NCBI GenBank assembly: GCA_011319805.1
Contig: SJRY01000278.1
Span: 62,001 to 126,000, forward strand
Length of the DNA: 64,000 nt
Source of the DNA: Macrocybe gigantea
Lineage: Eukaryota; Basidiomycota; Agaricomycetes; Agaricales; Callistosporiaceae
Direction: 5' to 3'
The first letter of the stretch is position 1; the number at the start of each line of letters is the position of its first letter. This document shows, piece by piece, positions 1 through 14,515 of this stretch. A model generated the notes under the pieces. The model did not search any database, was not told where the DNA came from, and saw only the letters and a program-made list of their open reading frames with translations. The translations under genes were made by a program, and so were the position numbers.

Positions 1-199
1 TGGGACTGGCCCCACTGCAGCTGAACGTATCGCACTTCACAAGGCAATGGAAATGCTTCGCACAGAAAACCGGCGACTTAAACTCCTCGCCACCACACTC
101 CATCACATCCACACCTACAATGAAGAGCTCATTCACACATGGGCCCCACATGCTGTGACTGCCTGGAAGACCAATACTGGGTGGGGACAGCTGGACTAA
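1..199 (+). pseudogene. 3'-terminal ORF fragment of a Ty3/gypsy element
   Basis: The frame is open from the window edge to the TAA at 197-199 and is nearly the same as the last ORF of the complete element near 61540-61738 (shared GPTAAERIAL, AMEMLRTENRRLKL and NTGWGQLD). It is the downstream end of a second copy of that element, cut by the window edge. The protein is helical and charged and I do not recognise its function. It lies just upstream of a 3' LTR, as in the complete copy. Confidence 0.8.
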
Positions 200-236
200 G
201 GTCTTTCACAAGGACACGAATCTAAAGAGAGGGTGA

Positions 237-556
237 TGTTATGGACGTCACCCAAAGGACCATTCAATTTCTTATCTTATCTCTCCCATATTCCTTATCT
301 TCCCCATCATGCTGTGCAGTGCACAGCCGTCGAGTCATCTCACCTCCCTAGTCATCCTGAGTCATCTCCTTCCAGTCTTACTCATCCGCAGTCCACAGCA
401 TTGCGCAGCCCATGGTCCATGCTCGAGTACTATAACATATATAAGGACTCCCAGATGTACCAGTAGCACTAGGCTTAATATTCCTTTTGCCATCATCTCA
501 AGACCACTCTCACACTTAGTCTGCCTGAGTCCTTCTGAGATTCGTCTAGCCTAACA
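237..556 (+). mobile_element. 3' LTR of a Ty3/gypsy element (left copy)
   Basis: This 320-bp block begins TGTTA and ends TAACA. It aligns along its length with the LTRs at 55578-55897 and 61776-62095, though it is more diverged from them than they are from each other. It carries the same TATATAAGGACTCC promoter motif and the AGGCTTAATAT motif. A purine-rich stretch (aaagagagggtga) just upstream fits a polypurine tract. Confidence 0.88.
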
Positions 557-1026
557 TCTCTAGTCTTTAAAATCTTGCAAAAGTACTACTATTTCTTGTT
601 GAAAAATGCAAATATTTCACTTTTTAATTTTTGTCCCTCAGAGAAATTGGGGAAATAGAGTATTCAATGTATGCAACAAGAAGTGTTGATGACTCTTGAG
701 ATATTTACCATTAGCATTAGTTTCTCCAAGGCATTTGATGGAGTGGAAAACACAAATTTTCATCTCACATTTCAGAACTACAAGGTGTTTCTTTGAAACA
801 ATGTTATAAACATGATAAGTCATATAGTATTCAACTACCTGAATTTTTATTAGGGTAGAGAGCAAGCCATTGTGGTGGAACTCACTTTTTGCACATCATG
901 AATCATGATCACATCGGACTGTACCAAGCGACGCGTGCCATGAATCAAGAGGCACGTGATTATGTGTCCACACCCTGCAACTGAGTTAAGTCCACCTCGT
1001 CATGCTCTTCCATCTACGTTTTAGTG
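557..1026. other. AT-rich spacer between LTR and APC1
   Basis: No coding signal is supported here. The first 300 bases are AT-rich with no recognisable repeat. The last 100 bases before the APC1 start should hold its promoter and 5' UTR, but no clear TATA box is visible. Confidence 0.5.
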
Positions 1027-4000
1027 ATGACGGTATCCGTTCTTCTCCATGATCCGCCACCGTCTTCAGCTCTTGAATTCTTCGCACGAATATCTCCTGC
1101 TGCACGCGATGTGTCTAATGAATCGAAATTGCTGCAATCAATACGAACAGCTTTACGCGGTTCGGACACTGATCCTTCGCCTGTCCACCAATCGAGCTTT
1201 TCCTGGAGAACAGACTCGTTCGAAGAAGATGAACTGACATGGAGCTCGTCCATGGTTGTGCTGAGCACCGCAGGAGTGATGAAGAAAAGGTGGTGTTTTG
1301 TAGAAGAAGGCCAGCACATTCAGTGGGCTTGTTTTGGTTGGTTGGAACAGACCATCCCTTCACGAACTGAAGAGTTTTCATCATCTAAGATCATGCACGA
1401 CATCCCCGGTCCCCACTCCGATGCGGCCAGGCCAACATTCGGGCCCTTCGCCCGACACCGACGTAATCGCAAGCCAGACTTGGGAAGATCGACCCGCGTT
1501 CCCTCGGTCTTCGTATTCCTTCGCAGTGTCGGCAAAGTATTCCTCAAAACTGGTGAAGAGTACACATTTACATTGCCCTTCATCGTGCGAAAAGCATGGC
1601 CCTTGTTCCCTCATGGTGTTATGGTTCAGAGAGTGTTGGAACCTGGCGAATTCGTGGAATCAGAGTCATCCGGAGATCCAATTCTTCCTACCATATTCTC
1701 CTTGACAAATCCCGTGTCTGAAGCAAGCACGTTTGGTGAAACGGAAGGTATAGCTGGCGGTTTCCACAATGAGTCCGCACATTTGAGAGATGAAAGCGAG
1801 CACTGGTCTCGGCCTCTGAAATCTCCAAGCCCTACGGAGATGGCGGTATGGACATCTCCTCCTGGTTTTACATCAAATGGGGACTTCCTTATCACCGTGG
1901 ATGCTCGCAAGCGCCAGCTTTCCATCTGGCGTTATGCGTTCATCAAACCCAAATCTCGCCCGAAGGACTCAAATTTGACATCGCAGTCACACTCAAGCAT
2001 TGACACCGAGTCTCAAGAATTGCCACCGCTTTCTTCTTTGCCGGGCAGACCACCTGCTTTGACAACGACCACGACACTTGCTTCGCTAGTGACTGATGGC
2101 TTGATTCAAAGACCGATACCGGCGATCGGAAGACGCCAGTCGCTCAGTCGAAATGACCTTAGCGTCACCATGGACCGAATGGTACTCGGCGGCAGAATAG
2201 ACGTTGACTCGAGTGCAACAAATCTTGATCCAGAAAAAATGCGAGCGGTGTACTGGATGCAGAAACTGTATACTCAGGATATATCCTCTGTTGAGTAAGT
2301 TGCCGTTTTTCCTTCCATTGCCGGTGTCTGAACACTCTTGTCTTTTGGGCAGTGAATACTGGCGTGACATTTCCGTCGCTATCTTTGATGATCGGTGGGA
2401 TGGTGGATCAGAACGCTTTCTATTGGCCATTTGTCTGCCACAAAGTCAAGTTCTGATGATATTCTCTGTCACGCGCAGAGAGAATACGTTGGACGTCATT
2501 CCCGTCAGAACTCTGCCAACCCTTTCTATCGCTTCTGCATCCATTACCCGAGACGACGTCCAAGATCTACTCTTCGTGAAACCCGATCACAGCTTAGCCC
2601 TCTTTATGCAAGGGATGTATGAGCTGCCGATTGACGTGAAGGGAAAAGGTATTCCGGGCCGTCAAGTCGGAATCATGTCCATCAAGAGCCAAAACCGGTC
2701 CTCTATTGGTGTCACTTTGCAGAACGGCATGAAAGCTCATGCCACGTTAGATTTCATAACCCGAGACTCACTGACGCAAGATTGTCTTCACGTCCTCTCC
2801 ATAACTTTGCCTCCGGAAGTCTTCTTTATGCTCCATAAGCTTTACATCGAGAAATGGTCTCAGTTCAACTTTTCGCGGTCTTCTGGGATTGAATTCACTC
2901 TTCTCATCGACGCACTTTACTCTGTAATGGAGCTCCCAAAATCCAAGACAAATCGTTCAGGGTCTTATTGGCACGCCCTGAGTACAGCTTATTCACATCA
3001 AAAATTCCAGACGGATCCTGCCGTCGCTAAACTGACGCTGCCCCCTGAACCCCCTGAATATCCTGTCGGTCTTCCTCAATCATCGTCTTCTCGTCGACCT
3101 CATCCACTGTTAGCACCCGTCTTATACAGTCTTCACACTCTGGCAGAGAACTTGCGACTATCAGTTCATCATTATCGTGAACTAGCGAGTTTGGTACCTG
3201 TTCTGTGTACAATTGCGCTAGCCATTCGACCTGAGTGGGCAGATTATTGGAGAAGGCTCTGCCCTAACGCCCTGAAAATTTGGCCATCTTCCCAATTGAT
3301 TCGTAGGTATATCTCACCATGCAACTTATATAGCCTTTCTGACTTTCGTTCATCAGCTCCCGAACATCTTGATGACCGGATACCTGTCTGGCCTCCGGAT
3401 CTGACCGCTATTCTGTATGGGAAAATAAGCAATCCTGAATGGCATGTCCCTTGGTTGTACGGGCTTCAGTTGATGTCCCTTCGATTTGGCATCTCCCCCG
3501 CTTTCGCTTACGGGCGCAAAGATCCCCTCCTAACGATTTCCAGGCTAGCGGAAATCTACAAGTGTCTTTCTGACAACACCCAAAGCACGCAAAAGAGAGC
3601 CGAGAATGCCGTCTCTTTCATCATTTCTTCCGGTATTGAACCCGAATTCATTGATCGTCTTCCGCTTGGCATAGCTTCACCTATTCGTGAAGCTACCCGA
3701 ACATGTCAACTCGCGCCTCCCGCTGACTGGCCATTGTTAGCCTATCAGGCTATAGGGCGAAACGATCTTGCTGCATCGGCAACAGACGCTTTGGATGTTC
3801 TATTCAACGACGGCTATAAATCTGCCAAGAATTACATAGTACGCTAAATGATTTGTGCAATTTCCCTTCTCTCCTTCTGATCATCGCTCTCAGAATCCAT
3901 CTGACCCTCGCCGGAGCATCGGAGAAATTATCTCTGATGCTAGATTAACGAGCACAAGCGAACCAGATGCCGTTACGGGCACCGAAATTAACATGGCCGA

Positions 4001-6936
4001 CTTTACGGGTATTCGCTTCGGCCAGGATCGTCGCTTAGAAGAGGTTGCCCGGATGTTACGCTCCTCGAATGTATCCACCATTAAGGTCGTAGAGCGTCCA
4101 GATTTGAAGTAAGTGATGAAGCACATTTTTGGCCCATCTAATACACCTTCGACGCCAGTGAACACGACCAGGGCAAAGAGCATCAAAATCAGGCTGCACG
4201 GATCGCAGAAAGAACGCTGGCTTTACCATACGGTCGCGCCATGTTTACGTTTGGTTCAGCGCCGACTGTGACTCGTGAGGCCTATACGATCCCGAAGATG
4301 GAATACTCTGTCAGGATAATGCCTTTAAACATCACCGTCACTCCTGACAATGGTAAACTCCCGGTTGACTCTACAAACTGGGGTGAATTCCATAATGGTG
4401 TCGCTGCTGGCCTGCGCATATCACCTTATGCCGGTGGTATAGAAAGCTCCTGGATTGCATTTAATAAGCCATCCGAGCTCACGCCTGAACATGCTGGCTT
4501 TTTATTCGGGCTAGGGCTCACTGGTCATTTGAAAGGATTGATGTCCTGGTATACTTTCAACTACCTCACTCCAAAGCATGACCCGACATCGATTGGTATC
4601 CTTCTGGGTCTATCAGCTGCAAACATTGGGAGCAGCAGTACACAGGTGACAAAACTCTTGGCTGTTCACACACCCGCACTACTCCCTACGCCAGATGTCG
4701 ACCTCAATATATCCTTGATGATTCAGGCTGCTGGGCTGTCTGGGATCGGTTTGCTGTACTTGGGAACGAAGAACCGTCGCATGGCTGAAGTGTGCTTGAC
4801 TCAAATTAGCCGCAAGGACCTTGTTCAGCCTGAGTTGAGCAATGAGCATAGAGAAGCGTATACATACGCAGCTGCTCTCGCCTTCGGCATGATCATGGTC
4901 GGTAAAGGCTCGTCCACCCTGCTGACATCGCCCTAGTCGAGCGACTGACAGTTCTCGTCAACGGAGACACCAACATCCTCGACAGAAATGTTCGACCTAG
5001 CTTCGACGTCAATCTTACCTCCCCCGCAGCGACTATGGCGCTTGGCTTGATGTATCTCCGGACAGAACGCAAAGATGTTGCCGATGTGATCACGATTCCG
5101 GACACAGTTCTGGAGCTCAACCGCATCCAGCCTAGTTTCCTGCTTATCCGTACCGTCGCTAGATCGCTCATTATGTGGAATAACGTAGCACCTACTATGG
5201 AATGGTGTCACTCGCAACTTCCTCCCTCAATCAAGTCCATAGCGGAATCGCGCTCGAAGGGCCAGTCCTTCGATGATGCACAGGAACTGGCTTACTACAA
5301 CATACTTGCTGGGGCTTGCTTCGCCATCGGACTGAAGTATGCTGGAACAGCGAGACAAGCAGCATATAGAATGATTATCCACTACTTTGATATATTTACA
5401 CGGTTGGTATACACGCCTGGTGAGTTCTACTCTAATATTGCAATGCACCTCATTGAGTACTTGAAAGGTCCTGCATTTGATCACAAAATTAAACGTTCCG
5501 CTTTCCGCGATGGACTCAATCTCATCTCTATCTCTCTGAGCATGGTGATGGCAGGCACAGGTGAGATAACTTGTTTCCGTCGCCTGCGGTACGCCTACGG
5601 GATGTACCAACAGGCAATGTACCATCACCCGTTCAAGTATGGTGTCCATGTTGCGACGCATATGTCGATAGGATTATTGTTTTTGGGGGGCGGCCGGTTC
5701 ACACTGGGGACTTCAGACGCAGCTATCGCATCCCTTGTGGTAGCATTCTTCCCTCGCGTCCACCAAATTTCATCGGACAACAAAAGCTATTTGCAGGCTC
5801 TTCGCCACCTATGGGTCATTGCCGTTGAGCCACGATGTCTCATCGCGCGAGACGTGGACACATCCGAAGTTGTTTACCTCCCGGTCAAGATCAAGGTTAA
5901 GGAAGGGAACGAAGTTTGCGCAACGCAGCTTATATCACCTACTCTCATTCCCGATCTCGACAAATTACTTTCCATCCGCGTGGACACGCCTCGATATTGG
6001 CCATTCTATCTGGACACGGAGCACATTCCGAGGCACAAGGAAAATCTTCTGCGCAATCAGACTCTCTTTGTGAAACGTCGCACCGCATTCCTGAGCTACA
6101 CCGAAGACCCGAGAGGTAGTCGAAGTCTCTTTGTCCGATCTGGCTCCTCCGCAGGCGACACAGTGACTTTAGATTATCCACAATTGACGGATGCTACGAT
6201 CCATCCGGCCAGCGACATGAGCGAATTCATAACGTCCTTCTCCAACGACCCGCTTTTCTTGGCATTTGCCGACTATTTCACACATCAAGGTGGGAAGGGT
6301 GTAGAGCAAAGCTTCTATTCCTTTTGCCATGCCGCCCTTCTCGACAGCATCCTGCAGGACAAGCCGCAGACGCTCCAATCGCACATGATTCTCTATCATA
6401 TGCGTACCATGACTCCTCGAACACAATTCTTCCACTTGAAGATCCAAGACCTCCGATTTGCGGCCGACTTTTATGGCAAGGTGTACGACCGGCGATTCAG
6501 TGGTCACACCGAGAACAATGCGCGTGCGCCTCTGCTGCGGGACAGTGCAGTAGCGAGCGCACTGTACGCGCTCGATCAGCGACTGGAGGCCATCCGGTCG
6601 TCTCCGCGGTTCATGGTCGCTCTTGGGCAGTACGCGCGTGGGGAGAGGGTGACGGAGGAGGATGCCGAGATGGCGCGCGATCTGGCGTGGTATCTACTCC
6701 GGAACGGGGTGCCTGTGTCAACGTTGTTGATGATCTTGCGAAATCTGGCGCAGGAGGCGCACGCGCAGTGCATAGGACGGCCAGCGCCTCATGGGACGGA
6801 CGACGCGAACGCGTTGGATTTGGGCATCAAAGAAGTGCTGCACGGAACAGGAACGAAAATGACGACGGCGTATGGGTCAGGGTGGTCTGTCCGTTCATTG
6901 GATGAGATCATTGCAGCTTGGAACCTGACCAGCTGA
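1027..6936 (+). CDS. APC1: Anaphase-promoting complex subunit 1 (APC1/BimE/Cut4)
   Basis: Largest scaffold subunit of the APC/C ubiquitin ligase, which drives metaphase-anaphase transition and mitotic exit in the nucleus. Exons read as 1027-2294, 2353-3838, 3894-4108, 4159-5419 and 5468-6936, giving about 1900 residues, usual for the family. The N-terminal block shows TGEEYTFTLPFIVRKAWPL, typical of APC1. The middle holds the proteasome/cyclosome-type repeats (GFLFGLGLTGHLKGL, YLTPKHDPTSIGILLGLSA, KLLAVHTPALLP, GLLFLGGGRFTLGTSDAA). The 48-nt intron at 5420-5467 is a multiple of three, so the frame stays open across it. Removing it restores the compact PGPAFDHKIKRSAFRDG block. One defect is seen: the frame shifts near the C run at 4917-4919, and one extra C would restore STPADIALVERL. 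This is probably a sequence error. Confidence 0.95.
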
Positions 6937-7098
6937 GGCGATGCTCGTGGTTCCACTTTCCTGTCGTCCGTGCACACGTTCATACCATGTTTTCTGTCCA
7001 TGTTCTAATACAATAATCGACACCGTCATATACTGCGACAGATGATACATACACATAGCAAAGCAAACATTAGATATCTAGATGCGGGAATGACGGAA

Positions 7099-8886
<1,788 letters not shown>

Positions 8887-8984
8887 TTTGCGGCCGCTGA
8901 GATGATGATCAGTTGCAGTCAAAAAAATAAAAAGAAAATACATGTCGATCGAGTCAAGCACAACACGTGATTCAATCCTCTCTA
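8887..8984. promoter_or_regulatory. 98-bp divergent promoter, DAHP synthase / PIH1 gene
   Basis: The two start codons face away from each other over 98 bp, so both promoters and both 5' UTRs must lie here or overlap. No clear TATA box is seen. An A-rich tract near 8921-8940 could keep the region free of nucleosomes (inference). Confidence 0.7.
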
Positions 8985-10410
8985 ATGACCGAACCAGTCT
9001 TCCTCTCACCCAGCCCGGGTTTCTGTATCAAGTCCACAGTACTTCAGCCTGCTGTATTCCGTCCCCCAGCTACACGGCCCGCAGGTGACAATGTTCTCGA
9101 GCCGCAAAACACTCCAGTTCCCGTGCCTGTAGGCCGCAAGGTTTTCATTAATATTGCTTGGGACCACAACGTGCCCGCGCCTCCACCAGGCAGCGACGAC
9201 GCCATCCAGCGCGCCATGAAGGGCGAAGACATCGATGAGCGCAATCCCGACGGCTGGTACGTTCCCGTAGTCGTCTCAGATGGCCGTCTCGACAAGGACA
9301 AAGGTATGTACATCGCCTCGATTCCATCAACGGACCGACGCGCTGGTGGCGCGTACGTCAGATCGGGCCATGCACAGATCGGCCCCCTACAGACACTGCG
9401 CCATGCCATAGTCGATCACTCTGATCTAGCAGGGAAACATCGGCTAGTTGCCCACCACCACGTTCAAACGTGTATTATCGTTAACACAGTGTTGCTCACG
9501 CCCTCCCACAGCTGGCAACCCAGCCCTCGTATTCGACTGCGTCTACAACTCGTCCGTCAAAGCCCGATCACTCATAGACCCCGGATTCAAAATCTTCCTC
9601 ATCGGTGTGCATCATGCCCTTCCTGCCTCAATTTCAGAATGTAACAATGCAACGTTCGTCAGAACTGGCCTTGCAGCGCTTGGAGGCTCAGACTTCACTG
9701 GTCCTGTCTCGGCAGATAGGCACCCCAAACATCGCCTCTAAAGGAAAGCTCCTCCCTCGCACAGTGTCCATTCCATCGTTTCTTTTGAACAGAAGCACCC
9801 CTGCCTCTGTCACCAAGCCTCAGAGCTCCTCGGTACAACCCCTGAACCACTCATCGAGGAAGTTCACGTTAAAAAACGGGCACCTCCGCTGCTCACACGA
9901 AACCTAAAGGCATATTAAAGCCCTCGACGTCAAATCCAACACTCGACGAGCCCTCTAATGGCCCCCGATCGCCGCTAGCCTGGTCATGGTCCAAGAAAGA
10001 AGGTCGGATAGAGATCACTGTCTCCGTGCCGAGCATCGTACGTTGTTTAGGCTCAAGCTTCTCAGTTTTTCTTCGCGCTGTCGTCCGCGATCTCACTAGC
10101 AAACGCTTTCAACTAACACCGCCTAACAGAGTCGCGCCGTCATCGGTCAGACCAGTCTAGACGTAGAGCCACGTCGATTCATGCTCAATATCCCAGGATG
10201 GCACCTCCTCGACGTCAACTTGGATCTCTCAGACGCTGAAATCGTCTCCAGGGCTCCTCCGTCTACCTCCGTTAGTCTGTACGAGTCCCAGGACAGGAAT
10301 GCTGCCACCCCAACAATACTCTCACGCTCAAACGACAGCGCGACTTTGACGTGGAGAAAGCAACGGCGGAATGGATGATCCCACAGCACGAGCTCATCAT
10401 CACTGTGTGA
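8985..10410 (+). CDS. PIH1-domain protein (Nop17/PIH1D1-like, R2TP co-chaperone)
   Basis: PIH1 proteins link Hsp90 and the Rvb1/2 ATPases in the R2TP complex, which assembles snoRNPs, PIKKs and RNA polymerase. The start MTEPVFLSPSPGF is followed by KVFINIAWDHNVPAPP, then NPDGWYVPVVVSD, LVFDCVYNSSVK and KIFLIELALQRLEAQTSLVL, the typical PIH1 fold blocks. Splicing joins 9305 to 9512, and 9603 or so to 9663. A variable linker follows whose frame I could not resolve. The C-terminal CS-like domain reads LDVEPRRFMLNIPGWHLLDVNL and ends KRQRDFDVEKATAEW...HELIITV with the stop at 10408. The linker and the join near 10280-10320 change frame, so exon limits there are uncertain. Confidence 0.82.
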
Positions 10411-10602
10411 ATAACAACTAATGTAAAGTTACATTGTAGTAGGGGAAAAAAATAAACAGATAATAATTCGTGAACACAGAGACATGCCTCAATCTCACTT
10501 TGTAAACAAAGAATACATGGTAAAGGATAAATATGGAGAAGCGTCTACTAATGGAATCGTATCATAAGTTCGTCGTGGCTGTGGCAAAGTCATAGATCCC
10601 GC

Positions 10603-12031
10603 TCAACCTCCGGCCTTGCCAAGCAAAGCATAGCCACTGCCCTGCGGCCCGTGAAGCTGAAAGTCAAGCGGACAACAATGATGCAATGCAAAACGCAACG
10701 ACCGAGAAGACACTAACCTTCCCGTAACATCTAACACAAAACGGCTTGTCATCGTGGTCCCTTAAGCGGCTAGAGTCCAGCAAGCTGTTGCACTCGCTAC
10801 ATCGCAAGCACGCTTTGTGATACGTCTTGCCCACCGCCTTGACCTGTGTCTCAGGCGTATCAGCGTAATCAACGAGACGAACAGATATGATTTTTCTCTG
10901 ACCTGTTCCGCAAAGTAAACATTTGTACCGCATCGGGGACACTTGGGCGTCTCCCCGCCCCAGCGCCTCGGCGATCCTGTGGTCTGGATGCCGAGGCCGT
11001 TGCCCAGCACGGTGCTGTATTTCGTCCCAGTGGTGGTTGGCTGCATGAACGGCTTGTCTACAGTCTGCCTGTTCTCACCCACAATGTCACTCTGACTTTG
11101 CGTGTATAGCGAGCCCTTTTTGATGCTGAGTGACATGCTATGCGTGGGACTCAGGGGGATTGTACGTGGTATGCCGCCATGGCCTGACGACCAGTGTTGG
11201 TCGGCGTGCCGCTGTACGACGCGCTTAAACGCAGAGGCAGCGTGGGAGACGCAAGGGGCGTCAAGGCGAACGTGTCTCGCTCTTCGCCCGTTTCGTCCTC
11301 CTGCGCCACACCGTTCTCTTTCGAGCGCAGCTCGCTGCCTGAAAATGAGTCAGGCCGAGTCGTGCTGATCGAAAGCGGTATCTTTTTCGGACGCTGTGAC
11401 TCTGATTCAACTGCGCCCGCATCCGGGCGGGATTCAGAGATGGGCGGTGTAACGCGGACTGGAGAGAAAGACCTAGGACTTGATGACGCTGGCGGTGTGG
11501 GTTCGCGCAGAGGCACTACAGGGAGGTTGGCTTGACGCAAGTCACGGATGCCGAAATTCTTGACATGACATGTTTTACTGGAAGCGTTTTGGTCAATGCA
11601 AGCACAGCAGAACGCAGGGGCGGTACTAACCAATATGGCTGGATCGTTTCATATAAGCAACAAGCCGACAGGAAGCAAGTGTGCGGACCAACTCACTTTC
11701 TGTTCATGCTCGAGCAGCGACAATGAATCAAGTCTCTTGTTACATATGGTACACGCCAGACAAGGCTGAAAGCAATTCAGAGAGGCACGCACAACAACGA
11801 TGCACTAACGACCTGCCTTGTGATAAAGCTGCAGAGATAGTCGAGGTCAGATAGTCCGGCTAAGTTAAGATAGTGGCGAATATTGATCGCACCTTCCTCC
11901 CTGGACCCATAATCTGATGTCATAGTTCAGCAAGGTCCACATTGGGCCGGACGACAAGCGCTCACCTGCTCTGCAGCATAGACGGGCTTTGCGCATCGCG
12001 GGCAGTAGTGGATGCCTCCAAACGGATGCAT
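10603..12031 (-). CDS. Two-LIM-domain protein
   Basis: LIM domains are paired zinc fingers that mediate protein contacts, often with the cytoskeleton or in transcription complexes. The ATG at 12031 starts MHPFGGIHYCPRCAKPVYAAEQ, LIM1 of the CRP type. It continues with YHKPCLACTICNKRLDS and HVKNFGIRDLR; the last ligand pair of LIM1 falls at an unclear exon junction near 11570-11640. A long Ser/Pro/Thr-rich linker (SSPRSFSPVRVTPP) follows. LIM2 is complete: CPRCGTNVYFAEQVKAVGK, then YHKACLRCSECNSLLD and DKPFCVRCYGK. The C-terminal tail ends GYALLGKAGG, a glycine tail common in fungal CRP-like LIM proteins. The intron at 11766-11816 needs a GC donor to give YHK-PCL. Confidence 0.85.
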
Positions 12032-12264
12032 CGCGGACGTCGGTGGTTGGCTTCACTTTTGGGCAACGGACGCAACAAGATCGCGACGGCATGACTTGCT
12101 TACACAAGCGATCGGAGTTTAAATATTATCAAGCCGAAATTTTTGGCTCGTCCACTTCTCATCTCCATCCATCTGGAATACGATATCCTCTTCTTCACCT
12201 CCATCTTAGACATTTACCTTCTTTCCTTCTTGTCCGTCTAATCGCCCAAATCTAAATCGCAAAA

Positions 12265-13105
12265 ATGTCTGACGATGAGCAGCACAATCAAACCTTTGAA
12301 CAGGTCATTACTCCTCCTTTTTTCCGTCTTCATCGATAAACAAATCGCTCGTCTCGCTACCATGTTCGCAGGCTAATGCAGGTGCATCGGCGACTTTCCC
12401 GATGCAGTGCTCTGCCCTGCGCAAAAACGGTCATGTCGTAATCAAAGGTAGGCCTCGTACCGAAGTCAATTGTGATAGCTGCTAAGCCGCAACTCGTTAA
12501 TGCAGGCCGCCCCTGCAAAATCGTCGACATGTCCACTTCCAAGACTGGAAAGCATGGTCATGCCAAGGTTCACCTTGTCGGCATTGATGTACGTCACAAT
12601 GCAGTCGTTACATCGTGCTCTTATTAAGACGTTGTCAGATCTTCACTGGTAAAAAACTTGTCAGTTCAAGGATTGCCGCTGTATATATTCCGGTTCTGAC
12701 TTGCTTCTGTGTTTTCCTCTTGCACGCACAGGAAGATATCTGTCCCTCCACCCACAACATGGATGTCCCCAACGTACACCGCACTGAATACCAGCTTGTC
12801 AATCTGTCTGATCTACCCCAGTGTCGATTACTTGCTCATGTTTCCTCAGGTCAATATCGATGATGATTTCCTCAACCTCATGACTCAAGATGGTACCCCG
12901 AAGGATGATGTCCGTGTTCCCGATGGCGACATTGGCAAGGACATCCGAACTGCCTTTGATGAAGGCAAGGATCTCTTGGTCACAATCGTCAGTGCTATGG
13001 GTGAAGAACAGGTATTGTTCCGTCCAACTGTTCCTTCTGATGCTTCCGATCTGATGATTCGTTTAATAGGCTATTTCCTTCAAAGAAGCCCCTAAAGGCT
13101 CTTAA
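12265..13105 (+). CDS. eIF5A: Translation factor eIF5A
   Basis: eIF5A promotes peptide-bond formation at difficult sequences such as polyproline and aids termination. The gene has at least six short exons. The spliced product starts [13 protein letters not shown] and carries the hypusine loop [11 protein letters not shown], whose central lysine becomes hypusine through deoxyhypusine synthase and hydroxylase. It continues [39 protein letters not shown], and ends [11 protein letters not shown]. The length of about 158 residues is normal. Introns split the hypusine-loop exon from the body, as is common in mushrooms. Confidence 0.96.
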
Positions 13106-14515
13106 GCGTGTGCGTGAGGTGTGTAGTTGTTCCTTACTCTGATTCATTGCTTCGACATCGGCTACTTTCAGGGTTTCATTGTCGTTTCATGGGCGTCTAT
13201 CTGCGTGTGGTTATAGTTATCGATTTCTTTTCTCTTCCTTCATTTGTCATGTCAGTTGATGACCGACCTATTCATCCCTTGTCGCCCTGTGTACCTCTCG
13301 TCACATCTTATTCGCCATCCATCTCCATCTCTGTTGTATTCACACCACGATCGGAAGCGAAAGAGAAAAAAATGTAACTTCAGCGTCTGTTACCCCGAAA
13401 TGTTTGAACGAAGTGCGCTGCTGGGTGAACTCTATCAGATGAACCTCCATTTGCATAGGCTTGGCCGATCATTGGTTGGTGATCCAGTGCCTTCTGTCGC
13501 CCAAATTAACAGGCCTCCCGTAACGGGCTGGGAATACATGGTTATTCCTCCAAGCATTCCAGTGAACCGAGATATGTTGCGTGGACCTGAGCTGGAGACA
13601 TCTTCTTCCTGCCCCTTGAATAAGGGGCTTTCAGGTTCGGAAAGGCACCGTACTTGAAATATGTACGTCTGGGCCCAGCTCCTTTCATTCGCTGATGTAG
13701 ACCATATTTTATCACCAACAAATCATCAGAGGTTCTCTTAGACGTCTAGCTCTGTTGTCATGTGCCTGCTCGGCAGTCTATACCCTGCAGTGCAAGCGGT
13801 GGTTGGCAAGTGCCATGGAAGCCACGGGCCTGAGAAAGACAGAAATTGGATGGCTCATAGGTTTGAGCATAGACTCGCAGTTTTCGACTTTTTCTCTCGG
13901 ACAAAAGAGGAAAGATAGTGAAGTCAAAGCAAGACAAGTGACGGTTGACAGACTCGAAATGCTGCACTAGTTCAGTCTGTCTCATTGGCACTTCAGCTAA
14001 GGATACAAATATATTGAAAGCTAGACCTGAGGACTGGATGTGTGAGGAGAGCTCCTGGGACACCATCTTTAAGACAAAAAAGGCCAAAAAAACGAACATG
14101 GTGATAAACTCAGCGGCAAACCAAGCTTTCTATGGGTATGAAATTCTGAGACGTTTTGGACAAGAAACTCGCGGACCTCTATGCCTTGCGTTGCTTCTGC
14201 GCATTCCGCGCGAAATCCTTACTGCCGGCAGCCAATATGGCGCAAGACGAGCTGAGGCTTCTATTCATCAGCACAAATGTTGCCTTGGAACCTGAATATT
14301 CGGCCCCAATAGCCATTTTTGGTCGGGTAAGTTGGAAACTAGGAACCCGTACTTGGCCATGTGCAACGCTTGCGCCGTAGAGAAAACCAAGAAATCGGGT
14401 CCAAATTCATCCTAGCGTCGTACGCGCAAGATATAAAGGTTGGCTGTCGCACCAATCCAAGGTTCAGACGCCCTTCCTCGTTGCTTTCGGCTTGGCACTC
14501 CAAACACTCATCGCC
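13106..14515. other. 1.4-kb region between eIF5A and the GMC gene
   Basis: No gene is supported. Short open frames are present (for example 13399-13657 and 13945-14295), but none resembles a known family or shows clean splice sites. A perfect short stem, CCCCTT-gaat-AAGGGG, lies at about 13613-13628. A TATAAA at 14432-14437 lies 79 bp before the GMC start codon and is a good core promoter for it. Confidence 0.5.

Noticed and set aside
4885..4930. A 35-nt intron in APC1 that would skip the frame break
   Set aside because: It would be shorter than the other introns here and would delete residues that fit the conserved segment. A missing C explains the frame better.
13613..13628. CCCCTT...AAGGGG stem as a terminator
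   Set aside because: Intrinsic hairpin terminators are bacterial; here the stem is short, lacks a T run and lies well after the eIF5A stop. Left as an unexplained palindrome.
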